Shown here: positions 26,855 through 35,659 of the stretch, one piece after another
Position numbering within the stretch: the first letter of the stretch is position 1
Layout of the letters: the number at the start of each line of letters is the position of its first letter
Assembly: GCF_015326965.1 (NCBI RefSeq)
Contig: NZ_CP017659.1
Coordinates: 2,418,001-2,482,000, forward strand
From: Paenibacillus sp. JZ16
GTDB taxonomy: Bacteria; Bacillota; Bacilli; Paenibacillales; Paenibacillaceae
DNA length: 64,000 nucleotides
Direction: 5' to 3'
The notes under the pieces: model-generated
Told to the model about the DNA's origin: nothing
The model's input: only the letters and a program-made list of their open reading frames with translations
Databases searched by the model: none
Translations under genes and position numbers: made by a program

Positions 26855-26892
26855 GTGTTTATCGATCCTTGATACCCCTCATCATGTGCCGA

Positions 26893-27786
26893 TTATGGAT
26901 TAACTTTAATGGAACCGACGGAGGTCGTCAGGGATATTTTCGCTCCCCCGCCGTTTACGTCGCTCTGCCCCCGGCTTGCTCCAGTAATCTGTCCAAGCTC
27001 GGTTTCGGTATCCAGCGTGTATTTCATGGACGGCGCAAACGTGGCCGTGATGCTGCCTGCCGATGTGTTGGCCGTCAGCGTGCTGTCCTTATCGATCTGC
27101 TCAAGATCCAGCTTCACGCTGCCCGCCTCGGATACGATCTTGGAATTGCCCGCGATTTCCGTTTTGGCCAGCTGAATTTCCCCGGCTCCCAAATGGAGTT
27201 CAAAAGCGCCCTTCAATTCGTTCACTCGAATCTTCCCTACATCATTCTTAATGCGGATATTCCGCATGTCTTCCGGCACTTCGATTACATAATCTATCAT
27301 GAATCCGGAGTCGCCAAATTGCTTCTGCGACCAATCCCATAAACTCTTGCTGGAGTCCTCCCTAGGGTGCGTTCTTAATTCCAGGATGTCGTCCTTGAGC
27401 GTAAAGGAAGTAGCAGCCTGCTCCGTAATCTGGGTACGAATGTTGTCATTCTTGAAAAAGCTTTCATTAAACCACACGGTGGTTTTTACTTTAATCCCAT
27501 GACCGGGTACAGCGATGAGTTCAATATTCCCTACCGCATGATCGATGGCCAATCCCTCGGCTGCTCCGGCTTCCTGAGCCGTCGTCAACTCGAACTCTTT
27601 CCCTTCACGCTTTACTTGATCACTGATAGCCAGCGCTGAATCGCCGGCCAAATTCCCGACTTGTGCCAATTGATCAAGCTCCCGCTTTACTGTTTCCTCC
27701 GCATTATTGGCGGCATCGCATCCTACCAGGACAGCAAATATCAACAGCGATGAGATTTTCACTGCCATCGTACTCTGTTTCTTCAT
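26893..27786 (-). CDS. Lipoprotein with DUF4097-type beta-repeat region
   Basis: About 297 residues. A signal peptide ends in the lipobox VLVGC, so the protein is membrane-anchored outside the cell. The last 200 residues alternate short hydrophobic strands with the pattern of DUF4097 adhesin-like proteins (VEVPEDMRNIRIKND, LHLGAGEIQL, ANTSAGSITATF, TTSVGSIKV). The ATG at 27786 has a GGAGGATTTT site. Such proteins often act in envelope stress sensing, but no partner is adjacent: the next gene upstream is an oxidoreductase 230 bp away. Confidence 0.85.
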   Translation of the reverse strand: MKKQSTMAVKISSLLIFAVLVGCDAANNAEETVKRELDQLAQVGNLAGDSALAISDQVKREGKEFELTTAQEAGAAEGLAIDHAVGNIELIAVPGHGIKVKTTVWFNESFFKNDNIRTQITEQAATSFTLKDDILELRTHPREDSSKSLWDWSQKQFGDSGFMIDYVIEVPEDMRNIRIKNDVGKIRVNELKGAFELHLGAGEIQLAKTEIAGNSKIVSEAGSVKLDLEQIDKDSTLTANTSAGSITATFAPSMKYTLDTETELGQITGASRGQSDVNGGGAKISLTTSVGSIKVNP

Positions 27787-27824
27787 AAAATCCTCCACGT
27801 CCATTCCTCTTTATGTATATGTTC

Positions 27825-27853
27825 ATTATATCGTGAAGGAAAAAGTTGACACG
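27825..27853 (-). promoter_or_regulatory. Possible promoter of the DUF4097 lipoprotein gene
   Basis: On the minus strand an exact TATAAT (27825-27830) lies 39 bases upstream of the start, with a weak -35 (GTGTCA, 27848-27853) at 17-base spacing. Confidence 0.4.
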
Positions 27854-28016
27854 CTGCCACGGACCAGTTTCTTCCTGGACCTTAGTCTGGGACGCCCCCT
27901 CCGTCATTTGTATGACGCCGCGCATTCGAATCACGCCTCCCATCGCTGCTGCCCCCACATGTCTATCGTTGTTTTGTAACGGCTGAAATTCGGGGACAAA
28001 GGCGATGACTTTCATC

Positions 28017-28937
28017 TCATGGCTGGTCTATCCGCAGCACGACCTTCCCCCGAACGTGGCCGGACTCCACAGTGCGATGCGCTTCTGCTGCTTCGCTCAG
28101 CGAAAACGTCCGGGACACATGGATCAGCAGTTTGCCTTGTTCATATAACTGAACCAAGTCGGCCAATCGATCCTTGGATCGCTGACTGCGGATCGCGAGA
28201 ACCCCCAGCTCTTCTACCCGATCGAAGGCTACAATCGTGCCGATGCGGCTCCGGTCTCCGACAAGCTCCAACGAGGCCAGCAGCGCATCTTCGCCAGCGG
28301 CATCCAGCGCGGCACTGACGCCCTCTGGGGCGGCGGCCTTGACCCGGTCTACAAGGCCTGGGCCATAGACAACAGGAACAGCACCCAGTGAACGAAGATA
28401 ATCATGATTTCGCCCGCTTGCCGTTCCGATGACCCGGGCTCCCCAGGCACGAGCGATCTGGACGGCAAAAGAACCGACGCCACCTGCTGCCGCATGGATC
28501 AGAACGGTATCGCCTTCACCGATTCCTAACGCCTGAAGAGCCGTATGGGCCGTTTGCCCGGATGCAGTCAGCACGCCCGCTTCTTCCCACGGCATCGAAT
28601 CCGGTTTACGAACCACTTGATCGGCGCTAACCACGACATACTCCGCGTAACAGGCGAGTAAAGACCAGCCAATGACGTCCTCACCAACCTCAAAGCCTCT
28701 GACCCCCTCACCTACCTGATCTATCGTTCCGGCGAACTCATTGCCCAGGATTTGCGGCATCCGCAATGTCACATTAGGGGGCGCCCAGCCGCTTCCCCTT
28801 ATCCCGCAGTCGGCTGGCTGTACGCCAGCTGCCTTGATTTTAACTCTGATCTGACCGTTACCGGCCTGAGGATCTTCAAATTCCATGACATGCAGGACAT
28901 CCGGCGGTCCAATCGTACTAAACGCCACGGCTTTCAT
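28017..28937 (-). CDS. NADP-dependent quinone oxidoreductase-like enzyme (MDR family)
   Basis: About 306 residues. It has the medium-chain reductase fold: MKAVAFSTIGPPDVLHV, the substrate-domain motif GNEFAGTIDQVGEGV, and the nucleotide-binding AAAGGVGSFAVQIARAWGARVIGTAS. The structural zinc cysteines of alcohol dehydrogenases are absent, which fits zinc-free quinone oxidoreductases. The ATG at 28937 was chosen over one three codons upstream because of ribosome-site spacing. It is divergent from the LysR gene at 29070, a common arrangement in which the regulator controls the reductase. Confidence 0.88.
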   Translation of the reverse strand: MKAVAFSTIGPPDVLHVMEFEDPQAGNGQIRVKIKAAGVQPADCGIRGSGWAPPNVTLRMPQILGNEFAGTIDQVGEGVRGFEVGEDVIGWSLLACYAEYVVVSADQVVRKPDSMPWEEAGVLTASGQTAHTALQALGIGEGDTVLIHAAAGGVGSFAVQIARAWGARVIGTASGRNHDYLRSLGAVPVVYGPGLVDRVKAAAPEGVSAALDAAGEDALLASLELVGDRSRIGTIVAFDRVEELGVLAIRSQRSKDRLADLVQLYEQGKLLIHVSRTFSLSEAAEAHRTVESGHVRGKVVLRIDQP

Positions 28938-29069
28938 ATCGATCATCCTTTCATGAATCTCTTGATCTTGTTTCTGAGATCATTTTATAATCATCGATAG
29001 ATAATAAAAAATACAAAAATGTCCATGTATACATATACTGGAGTATATAAGCAAGGACGGTGAACCGGA

Positions 29070-29945
29070 ATGGAAATGTTACAGCTGAAGTATTTTGTAA
29101 CCGTAGCAAGACTTGAACATATGACCAAAGCCGCAGAGGAGCTCCATATTGCTCAGCCGGCGCTCAGCAAGACCATTGCCAGACTTGAGGAGGATCTTGG
29201 CGCTCCGTTATTCGAACGCCAAGGCCGCCAGATCCGCCTCAATCCGTATGGCAAAGCATTTTTGGCAAAAGCCAAAGCAGCCCTGCAGCTGCTGGAGGAG
29301 GGACGGCGTGAAGTCGAGGATCTGGCGGGGCTGGAGCATGGGCGTATTCATTTGGCCTTATCCAACATGGAGCAGCTCCGCGAGCCCTTAAGATTGTTTC
29401 TAAGCAAACATCCGAAGGTCAACTTTCATATCATCCAGTCTTCGATGGAGGATATGGTTCAGACGATTGAACATAACGAGGTTGATTTCTTTCTCACCTC
29501 CATGCCCATCCGGCACCCGGATATACGCAGCTTTCCTTTGCTCGTCGAAGAGGTGTTCTTGGCCGTTCCCCCCACCCACCGCTTAGCTGGAAAAAATCAA
29601 ATTCACTTAAGCGAGGCTGCAGGTGAATCGTTTGTCGGATATAAAGAAGGTCATCCGTATCAGAAGATGAATAATGAGTTTTGCAAACAAGCCGGTTTTC
29701 TGCCGAAGGTTGTCTGCGAGGTGGAGGACCCCGGAACCATAGCCGATCTGGTACGTTCCGGATTTGGCGTGGCTTTAATCGGGGAATGCAGAAGCGGCGA
29801 GGAATTAAAGCTGACGAAGCTGAGCATTCGCGAGCCTCAGGCCCGCCGCATATTCCAAATAGCATGGCTGGAATCCAGGTACTTGTCCAAGGCCGCGATT
29901 TCTTTCCGTGATTTCCTCGTGGAATACTACGCGGAATCACGGTAA
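29070..29945 (+). CDS. LysR-family transcriptional regulator
   Basis: Full length at 291 residues, with an N-terminal HTH (LKYFVTVARLEHMTKAAEELH, then AQPALSKTIARLEEDLG) and a complete effector domain. It is divergent from the quinone oxidoreductase gene with about 130 bp between starts and probably regulates it. Sequence fragments resembling both this gene and its neighbour recur as degraded remnants at 34391-34504, so the pair may once have been duplicated. Confidence 0.9.
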   Translation: MEMLQLKYFVTVARLEHMTKAAEELHIAQPALSKTIARLEEDLGAPLFERQGRQIRLNPYGKAFLAKAKAALQLLEEGRREVEDLAGLEHGRIHLALSNMEQLREPLRLFLSKHPKVNFHIIQSSMEDMVQTIEHNEVDFFLTSMPIRHPDIRSFPLLVEEVFLAVPPTHRLAGKNQIHLSEAAGESFVGYKEGHPYQKMNNEFCKQAGFLPKVVCEVEDPGTIADLVRSGFGVALIGECRSGEELKLTKLSIREPQARRIFQIAWLESRYLSKAAISFRDFLVEYYAESR

Positions 29946-29955
29946 GACAACCGCA

Positions 29956-30226
29956 AGGGGCTGTCCCAAAAGATCTTAGATCTTGCCGGAGGCCCTCTTC
30001 TTGCTGTTAGAAGACGCTCCGTGTACCAATCGTTCCTCCCATCGCGCTGACGCTTGTCCGGAATCGATTTGTCCTCTCCGCTACTTGCCCAGGAGGATTA
30101 CGTCAAAGACGGAAATGGCGGTACAGGGCTGACCTCCCTGTAACCGCCATTCTTTTATTTTTTGCTGTTTTTTCATCCATTAAGCCTTCTCATCAAGTAA
30201 GCAGACTATTTTATGGGACGGCCCCT
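29956..30226. mobile_element. MITE-like element with imperfect terminal inverted repeats
   Basis: AGGGGCTGTCCCAAAA at the left end and the complement of TTTTATGGGACGGCCCCT at the right end match at about 13 of 15 positions. The element is 271 bp long, carries no open frame of note, and has ends that resemble IS1182-type termini. No clear target-site duplication was seen. An internal terminator lies at 30113-30163. This fills the 400-bp gap between the LysR and glycerate kinase genes. Confidence 0.4.
30113..30163 (+). terminator. Rho-independent terminator downstream of the LysR gene
   Basis: AATGGCGGT pairs with ACCGCCATT, and an inner ACAGGG with CCCTGT. The plus strand continues into CTTTTATTTTTTG. 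It lies 170 bp after the LysR stop inside the MITE-like element. Confidence 0.75.
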
Positions 30227-30349
30227 AAAGTACCGGAAACAACGTAAACTCTTGGATGTTTACGTTATATCCGAATGCCAAAGCAACAGGATTGGCAGCC
30301 AAATCCTACACTCGAATTCCCTCATCCCCGTCTCTGGTCGTCATCTTAT

Positions 30350-31492
30350 TCAAGCCAACTTGCTACCGCATTTTAACGTCATCGCCATATTGCGCACTGT
30401 CCGCTCCATATTGGCCGCGGCTTGACTTATTGCATCGTCCAGGCTGCATACGCCGGGCACGATCGTGAACACCATATCGATGCCATGCTCAAGCACCGCT
30501 TCATGCCCATCAGCAAGCGAGCCTGCGATGCCGATGACCGGCACTCCGTACCGCTTAGCCGTCTTGGCCACGCCCATCGGCGTTTTGCCGTAAATCGTCT
30601 GGCCGTCGATGCGGCCTTCTCCCGTAATGACGAGATCCGCATCCTTCACATGCGAAGCCAGCCCCGTCGCTTCGATAACAATATCCACGCCCCGCTTCAA
30701 CTCAGCGGCCAAAAATGCGAGCATACCGGCGCCAAGCCCTCCGGCTGCGCCAGCGCCGGGAATCCGGGCCACGTCGCGGCCCAAGCATGCCTGAATCATC
30801 GCCGCATAATGGGCGAGATTGCCGTCAAGCTGCTGTACCATGGCCGGATCGGCGCCTTTTTGGGGGCCAAATACGGCCGAGGCGCCGCGCTCTCCGGTCA
30901 GCGGATTGTCCACATCGCACGCGGCCACGAAGGCAACCTGCTTCAGCCGTGGATCGGCTCCCCCCGTATCGATGCGGGCAATGCGATGCAACTCTCCGCC
31001 GCCATGGCCAATCTCCGAGCCATCGGCGTCAAGCAGCCGCACCCCGATCGCCTGCGCCATGCCAGCGCCGCCGTCGTTCGTGGCGCTGCCGCCCAAGCCT
31101 AGAATAATCGTGCTGACACCTTCGTTCAGCGCCGACGTAATAAGCTCGCCGGTCCCGCGCGTCGTCGTCGCGAGCGGATTGCGCTGCTCCAGCGGCACAA
31201 GCGCTAGTCCCGAGGCGGCCGCCATTTCAATAATCGCGGTCTTCCCGTCACCAAGTATGCCGTAGAACGCGGTCACGGGGGTGCCAAGCGGTCCCGTCAC
31301 TTCGGTGTGAACCAATCGTCCACCTGTCGCATCCACCAAAGACTGCACCGTGCCCTCCCCGCCGTCAGCCATCGGCACCTTGACGATATCCGCTTCGGGA
31401 TACACGGCGCGCATTCCCTTCTCTATGGCATGACATGCCTCTAATGCGGATAAACTCTCTTTAAATGAGTCTGGAGCAATTACAACCTTCAT
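30350..31492 (-). CDS. glxK: Glycerate kinase (GlxK/GarK family)
   Basis: About 380 residues. It begins MKVVIAPDSFKESLSALE and has PMADGGEGTVQSLVDATGG, the GLGGSATNDGGAGMAQAIG motif and EGRIDGQTIYGKTP, all typical of type-1 glycerate kinases. It phosphorylates D-glycerate from acid-sugar breakdown. The ATG at 31492 was chosen because the 15-residue extension upstream is not conserved and GGGAG lies eight bases before. It follows the GntP permease gene by 60 bases, and the CdaR gene is upstream of both. The set is a glycerate or aldarate utilisation unit. Confidence 0.92.
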   Translation of the reverse strand: MKVVIAPDSFKESLSALEACHAIEKGMRAVYPEADIVKVPMADGGEGTVQSLVDATGGRLVHTEVTGPLGTPVTAFYGILGDGKTAIIEMAAASGLALVPLEQRNPLATTTRGTGELITSALNEGVSTIILGLGGSATNDGGAGMAQAIGVRLLDADGSEIGHGGGELHRIARIDTGGADPRLKQVAFVAACDVDNPLTGERGASAVFGPQKGADPAMVQQLDGNLAHYAAMIQACLGRDVARIPGAGAAGGLGAGMLAFLAAELKRGVDIVIEATGLASHVKDADLVITGEGRIDGQTIYGKTPMGVAKTAKRYGVPVIGIAGSLADGHEAVLEHGIDMVFTIVPGVCSLDDAISQAAANMERTVRNMAMTLKCGSKLA

Positions 31493-31552
31493 TCTCTCCA
31501 CTCCCTCTCCATCAGTCTTAACCAACTGCCTGAACAATCATTTTGCCGGAGA

Positions 31553-32821
31553 TTACAAGAACCAGCCGAACACGCCGAACACCAATGTCGATACGACGGC
31601 CAGGACGAGACCGATTGCGGTCTCATACGGAATAAGACGCAGCCTCTCCTTCATCGCCATATTGACGCTTCCGCCCGTTGCGTGGAAGAAGCTGCCGTGC
31701 GGCATATGGTCGAAGACGGTCGCCCCGGCGTGAATCATCGCCGCAGCACCCAGGGAGGCAACGCCAAGCCCCATAATCGTCGAGCCGAACACCGAGCTGG
31801 CGACCGCGGTACCTGCTGTCGTCGAAGCGGTGGCCAAGGACATGAACGCGCCGCTTATCGGCGCAAGCAAGTAAGCCGGCAAGCCGGAGGAGGCCAGACT
31901 GTCGATGATGACATCCTTCAATTGCGAATTCGATATAATGCCGGCCAACGTCCCCGTGCCGAGCAGCATGACAGCCACGCCCGACATTTTGCCCAAGCCC
32001 GATACCGCAAATTGATTGATCTGCTTGATGCGGCCCATGCACAAGGCCCCAACGAGGCCGCCGACCGGCAGCGCGATCACCGGATCGATGACGATGTCGG
32101 CCAGCGGGCGCAGTGCCAAGAGCACAATCGCCGTGATCGGAGCCATCATCGCCGCCAGGAAGCTCGGAAGCTGCTCAGCGCCGTCGTCTACGCTTTCCTG
32201 GCCCGTGATCTTCGTTCCCTTTTTGGACAGGCGCTTCGCGATCAGATAAGTGGCAAAAAGCCCAAAGAAAGCAGGTATGATTCCTGCCATCATCATCGAT
32301 GTCAGTGGAACATGGAATGCGTCCGCTGCCGAGATGGCGTTCGGATTCGGCGACATAATGTTGCCGGCCTTCCCACCGCCGATCATGGCAAGCAATATCG
32401 CCATGCGGGACAAGTCGGCGCGCTGCGCAATCGCGATCGCAATCGGCGCCACCGTAATGACCGCGACGTCGATAAATACCCCGACGGCCGTCAGTACCAT
32501 CGTCGCGAACGCCAGCGCAAACAACGCACGCGTCTCGCCGACCTTGCGGACCAACGTTTCGGCAATCGTCTTCGCGCCGCCCGATTCAATCAGGACGCCG
32601 GCAAGCACGCCGGCTGCCAGGATGCGCAGCACGGCCGGAATCATGCCCTTTGCGCCATCCATCATCAAATTCACCGAATCAACCAGCCCGATTCCGCCGA
32701 CGATTCCCCCGGCAAGTGCCCCAATCATCATGCCATAAGCCGGAGGGACTTTACGCAATATAAGCACAATCGCCACAACCAATGCCGTCAAAGCACCAAG
32801 TACAGTTACAGATACGTCCAT
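31553..32821 (-). CDS. GntP-family permease for glycerate/acid sugars
   Basis: A hydrophobic protein of about 422 residues with roughly 11-12 membrane segments. It has features of GntP/SLC-type gluconate and glycerate permeases (PPAYGMMIGALAGGIVGG, PHGSFFHATGGSVNM near the C-terminus). The ATG at 32821 is eight bases from GGGGG; an in-frame TTG two codons upstream is too close. It is cotranscribed with glycerate kinase. Two AAAGCGCTT palindromes lie 59-101 bp upstream. A long open frame on the opposite strand is a composition shadow. Confidence 0.88.
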   Translation of the reverse strand: MDVSVTVLGALTALVVAIVLILRKVPPAYGMMIGALAGGIVGGIGLVDSVNLMMDGAKGMIPAVLRILAAGVLAGVLIESGGAKTIAETLVRKVGETRALFALAFATMVLTAVGVFIDVAVITVAPIAIAIAQRADLSRMAILLAMIGGGKAGNIMSPNPNAISAADAFHVPLTSMMMAGIIPAFFGLFATYLIAKRLSKKGTKITGQESVDDGAEQLPSFLAAMMAPITAIVLLALRPLADIVIDPVIALPVGGLVGALCMGRIKQINQFAVSGLGKMSGVAVMLLGTGTLAGIISNSQLKDVIIDSLASSGLPAYLLAPISGAFMSLATASTTAGTAVASSVFGSTIMGLGVASLGAAAMIHAGATVFDHMPHGSFFHATGGSVNMAMKERLRLIPYETAIGLVLAVVSTLVFGVFGWFL

Positions 32822-32861
32822 AGTCAAGACCCCCTAATGTGTTGTCTCAATTCGTTATACT

Positions 32862-32922
32862 GTTACTGTACCTGTAACCTGAAAGCGCTTCATCATGCAT
32901 AAAAATGAAATAAAGCGCTTTA
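32862..32922. promoter_or_regulatory. Operator-like and cre-like sites upstream of the GntP-glycerate kinase operon
   Basis: TGAAAGCGCTTCA (32880-32892) and TAAAGCGCTTTA (32911-32922) are palindromes matching catabolite-control (cre) sites. A separate inverted repeat, GTTAC at 32862 with GTAAC at 32874, sits nearer to the gene and could bind CdaR. All lie in the 131 bp between GntP and CdaR genes. Confidence 0.5.
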
Positions 32923-32952
32923 TAGAACATGTTTTTTGTTCAAATGCACAAA

Positions 32953-34137
32953 TCATGCATGTTCTTTCCAGACGCCCTCACTCTCCGGCTTCCTCTCTTC
33001 CAGCGCGCTTAGCCAGCGGGCCGTCATCAGCGTATATAAATCGCGAAAATGCTTCGGATCTTTGCCTGTCGCCTCATGAATGCGCTGCAGCCGGTAGCGA
33101 AGCGTATTCCGGTGAATCGACAGCCGCTCGGCGATGCGCTGCTGCTCGCCGTTCTCATCGTAATAGGCCTCCAGTGTCTGCTGCAGTTCCCCGCTCTTAT
33201 CCTCCTGCGCGAATCGCCACCATAGCCGCTTCAGCTCTTCCGCCACCCACGAGGGCATAACGTTGGCTGCCACGGTCTCATTCGGCATATCTTCGCCGTA
33301 GTATACCGTCTGCTCCGGGAATATCGCCTGGCCTGCCCGCATCGTATCTTGCGCGGAACGGTAAGACGCGATTAAACCTTCGATGCCGGAATACGCCTTG
33401 CCAACCGCAATGCGGAGCGGCGCAATCCTCTTCTCTTCCAGCAGTCTACGAATGTGACGGATGCCTTCGCATATATCGGCATTCGGCTCCCGCGGATGGA
33501 GATGGGGCTTATACAACACGATTTGGCGCGTATTGTGAATGGCGATCAGGTCGATGGCGGGCCGACCCTCCAATATTTCGACCACCTGCTTGAGCGTAGA
33601 CAATGAATTCGCGTCCTGCGCACCGGACAGCTCCATAATGCATGCAACCCGCGCCTTATCCGGATGGAAGCCAATTCGTTCCGCCTGGAGGCGCAGCATG
33701 GCATTATCCTTGCCGTCCGCATGAATGACGGACAGAAGGAAATCCTCCTTCATCCGCTTGTCCCATTGGGCTTTTTCCAGCAGATCTGCTTGCTCCAAGT
33801 ACATTTCCGCCGTCATTTTCACCAGCTCCCCGTACTTGGTCACTTCGTTCGGATCGCCGGTAATGCCGATGACCCCAACAACTTCGCCCTGGAAGTGAAT
33901 GGCCAGATTCGTTCCGGGCAGCACCCCTTGCAGCTTGCGCGCGCTTTCCTCGTCAATCTCGAAGCGCCCCTTCCTCTCAATCGCAATGAGCGCCCCTTCA
34001 TGCTTCTGATATAAGCGCGAGCGGTCGCCAGAACCGATAATCCGCCCCCGTTCATCCATGACGTTCACATTATAATGAATCACTTGCATCGTCCGTGTTA
34101 CAATTTCTTGCGCCAATTCCTTTGTCAATCTGCTCAT
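32953..34137 (-). CDS. cdaR: CdaR-type sugar diacid/glycerate utilisation regulator
   Basis: About 394 residues. It starts MSRLTKELAQEIVTRTMQVIHYNVNVMDERGRIIGSGDRSR, the CdaR N-terminal ligand domain, followed by a GGDEF-like middle region and a C-terminal PucR-type HTH (QQRIAERLSIHRNTLRYRLQRI). The ATG at 34137 has GGGGAT upstream; about 47 extra residues of open frame before it are not family-like. It precedes gntP and the kinase in the same direction and should activate them when glycerate or an aldarate is present. Confidence 0.9.
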   Translation of the reverse strand: MSRLTKELAQEIVTRTMQVIHYNVNVMDERGRIIGSGDRSRLYQKHEGALIAIERKGRFEIDEESARKLQGVLPGTNLAIHFQGEVVGVIGITGDPNEVTKYGELVKMTAEMYLEQADLLEKAQWDKRMKEDFLLSVIHADGKDNAMLRLQAERIGFHPDKARVACIMELSGAQDANSLSTLKQVVEILEGRPAIDLIAIHNTRQIVLYKPHLHPREPNADICEGIRHIRRLLEEKRIAPLRIAVGKAYSGIEGLIASYRSAQDTMRAGQAIFPEQTVYYGEDMPNETVAANVMPSWVAEELKRLWWRFAQEDKSGELQQTLEAYYDENGEQQRIAERLSIHRNTLRYRLQRIHEATGKDPKHFRDLYTLMTARWLSALEERKPESEGVWKEHA

Positions 34138-34390
34138 CTTGTCTATCCCCTGTCTATGTTCGCCACGATATGAAAAAACGCCCTCCATCCGATAAGCGCG
34201 ATTAATCGCATTCTTGCCGGGATAGGGGCATTCAGCTTGGAATAACGTTATATACGCCCTAAATGTGAGTGTTAACACGAGGAAGGGTATTTCCTTGCGA
34301 AGTAGCTGTTATTCGGTGAGGTACTATAATTGACGGTTATTTTGTCTGAGTATACGCTTTCGCGTTTCTTTTGTAAACTCATACACCAGC

Positions 34391-34504
34391 AGTATGGCCT
34401 CAAGAGAACGCAGGTAATCATGATTCCGTCGCTTGCGGTTGAGGTGGATTTCTTTCTAAGAATGTATCGCTTAGGCGAAACTGCCGGTGAATCGTTTGTT
34501 GGCT
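34391..34504 (+). pseudogene. Degraded remnants resembling the quinone oxidoreductase and LysR genes
   Basis: GAACGCAGGTAATCATGATT (from 34406) matches GAACGAAGATAATCATGATT at 28391 within the oxidoreductase gene. GAGGTGGATTTCTTTCT (34440) matches GAGGTTGATTTCTTTCT at 29478 in the LysR gene, and GGTGAATCGTTTGTTGG (34486) matches GGTGAATCGTTTGTCGG at 29623. The order is kept but most of both genes is missing. No open frame survives. This and the next feature explain most of the 750-bp gap before the TetR gene. Confidence 0.55.
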
Positions 34505-34594
34505 GAGCATTTCATACTGCGAACCAACAATCCGATCCTGATGGATCGGATTGTTACTCCCTGTCTATCCTGAGTTTGAGGTTCCCCATCTATG

Positions 34595-34832
34595 CTATTT
34601 CACAGTACGGTTATAATCCTGGATTTTGGTCGTAATTTCTTTTGCTGCGTCATCCAGTGCCTGCTGCGGTGACTTTTTGTTGTTCAGCACTTCTTCAATC
34701 GCACCTTCCACAATCTGTCTTGCCTCGGTAAATACGCCCATCACAGCACCTTGGGTCGCTTTAACCAGCTTCGTCTGGTGCAGCTGATCAATGGCCGTCT
34801 GGAATGATTCGGTTGATGGTAGCAGTATAAAC
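34595..34832 (-). pseudogene. C-terminal remnant of a UgpB-like sugar-binding protein
   Basis: The last 75 codons of this frame (LLPSTESFQTAIDQLHQTKL, then GAIEEVLNNKKSPQQALDDA and ending KIQDYNRTVK) look like the end of an extracellular sugar-binding protein of the UgpB/MalE type. The upstream part of the frame shows no such similarity and overlaps the TetR gene antisense, so only the 3' end of the gene remains. No permease genes are adjacent. Confidence 0.65.
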
Positions 34833-34844
34833 ATTGTAATATTG

Positions 34845-34858
34845 AGTAAACACTCAGT
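34845..34858. promoter_or_regulatory. TetR operator-like palindrome, copy 1
   Basis: TGAGTAAACACTCA, arms TGAGT/ACTCA around four bases, lies 43-56 bp before the TetR start at 34901. An almost identical palindrome lies before the next gene (35595). Confidence 0.6.
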
Positions 34859-34900
34859 TTTCTGAGATTCGTCATTAATGATAAAGGAAGCCATTTGTCT

Positions 34901-35500
34901 ATGACTACAACCAATCGAAATACCAAGAAGGAACGGATATTGAATGCTGCTCTGAAGCTGTTCTCCCATCAGGGATATCATGCGACGACAACCAAAGAAA
35001 TTGCAGCCGAAAGCGGCGTTGCCGAAGGGCTGATCTTCTACCACTTCGGAGATAAGCGGAAGCTGCTGCTCTACCTTGTAAACAATTTTTCCTTTGTTAC
35101 ACAGCTTCAAGCGGAGGCGGGGGAACTGTCGAAGCTGCCTGCGGAGGAGGCCCTGTTTCAATTCGGCTTGGCATACCTTGGGTTCCTCAGGACAAACATG
35201 GATTATCTAATGCTCATTTGGTCACCGGAACTCATAAAGGATGCCGAGGTATCGAATGAGGTTTCACAGCTGATCGGAGGTATGGGGACAGCAGGCAGCA
35301 GCATACTCAAACAGGCGGCGGGATCTAAGCATCAACCAGAACATACGATTCAGACCGCGATGATGATGATGACCTCCTCCATCCTGGTCTATTGCATGCT
35401 CCATACCCGCTTCGGGCAGGAAACGCTCCCGCTTGGGGACGAATCGTATATTCGTGAGCTCGTCCGGCTGCTGATGCATGGTATGACTGAAGAATCCTAA
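34901..35500 (+). CDS. TetR/AcrR-family transcriptional regulator
   Basis: About 199 residues. The N-terminal HTH (KKERILNAALKLFSHQGYHATTTKEIAAESGVAEGLIFYHFGDKRKL) is typical, followed by a helical ligand domain with a GQETLPLGDESYIRELVRLL tail. The ATG at 34901 has GGAAG ten bases upstream; a TTG at 34895 is too close to it. Identical operator-like palindromes precede this gene and the HXXEE gene at 35660, so it probably represses itself and its neighbour. Confidence 0.9.
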   Translation: MTTTNRNTKKERILNAALKLFSHQGYHATTTKEIAAESGVAEGLIFYHFGDKRKLLLYLVNNFSFVTQLQAEAGELSKLPAEEALFQFGLAYLGFLRTNMDYLMLIWSPELIKDAEVSNEVSQLIGGMGTAGSSILKQAAGSKHQPEHTIQTAMMMMTSSILVYCMLHTRFGQETLPLGDESYIRELVRLLMHGMTEES

Positions 35501-35594
35501 GCCGCCGGTGTTCATCACAGGAAGGATTGAGTAGAAAAGCTGATCGCAGAACAGAAACAGCATCTCTGCATCAGCTTCTTTTATCCTTTGAATT

Positions 35595-35608
35595 TGAGTA
35601 TACACTCA
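35595..35608. promoter_or_regulatory. TetR operator-like palindrome, copy 2
   Basis: TGAGTATACACTCA differs by one base from the palindrome at 34845. It lies 52 bp before the HXXEE gene start. Finding it twice, once in front of each gene, argues for a regulator site. Confidence 0.6.
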
Positions 35609-35659
35609 GTTTATATAGATATCGAAAACATTGTTACATTGAAGGGAGAAATGAAGATC

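Noticed and set aside
27704..28015. A 103-codon frame starting directly after the oxidoreductase stop
   Set aside because: It overlaps the 5' end of the lipoprotein gene, has no domain and no good ribosome site.
31682..32902. A 406-codon plus-strand frame opposite the GntP gene
   Set aside because: Its composition is rich in Arg, His and Gln, as expected for an antisense shadow of a membrane protein gene.
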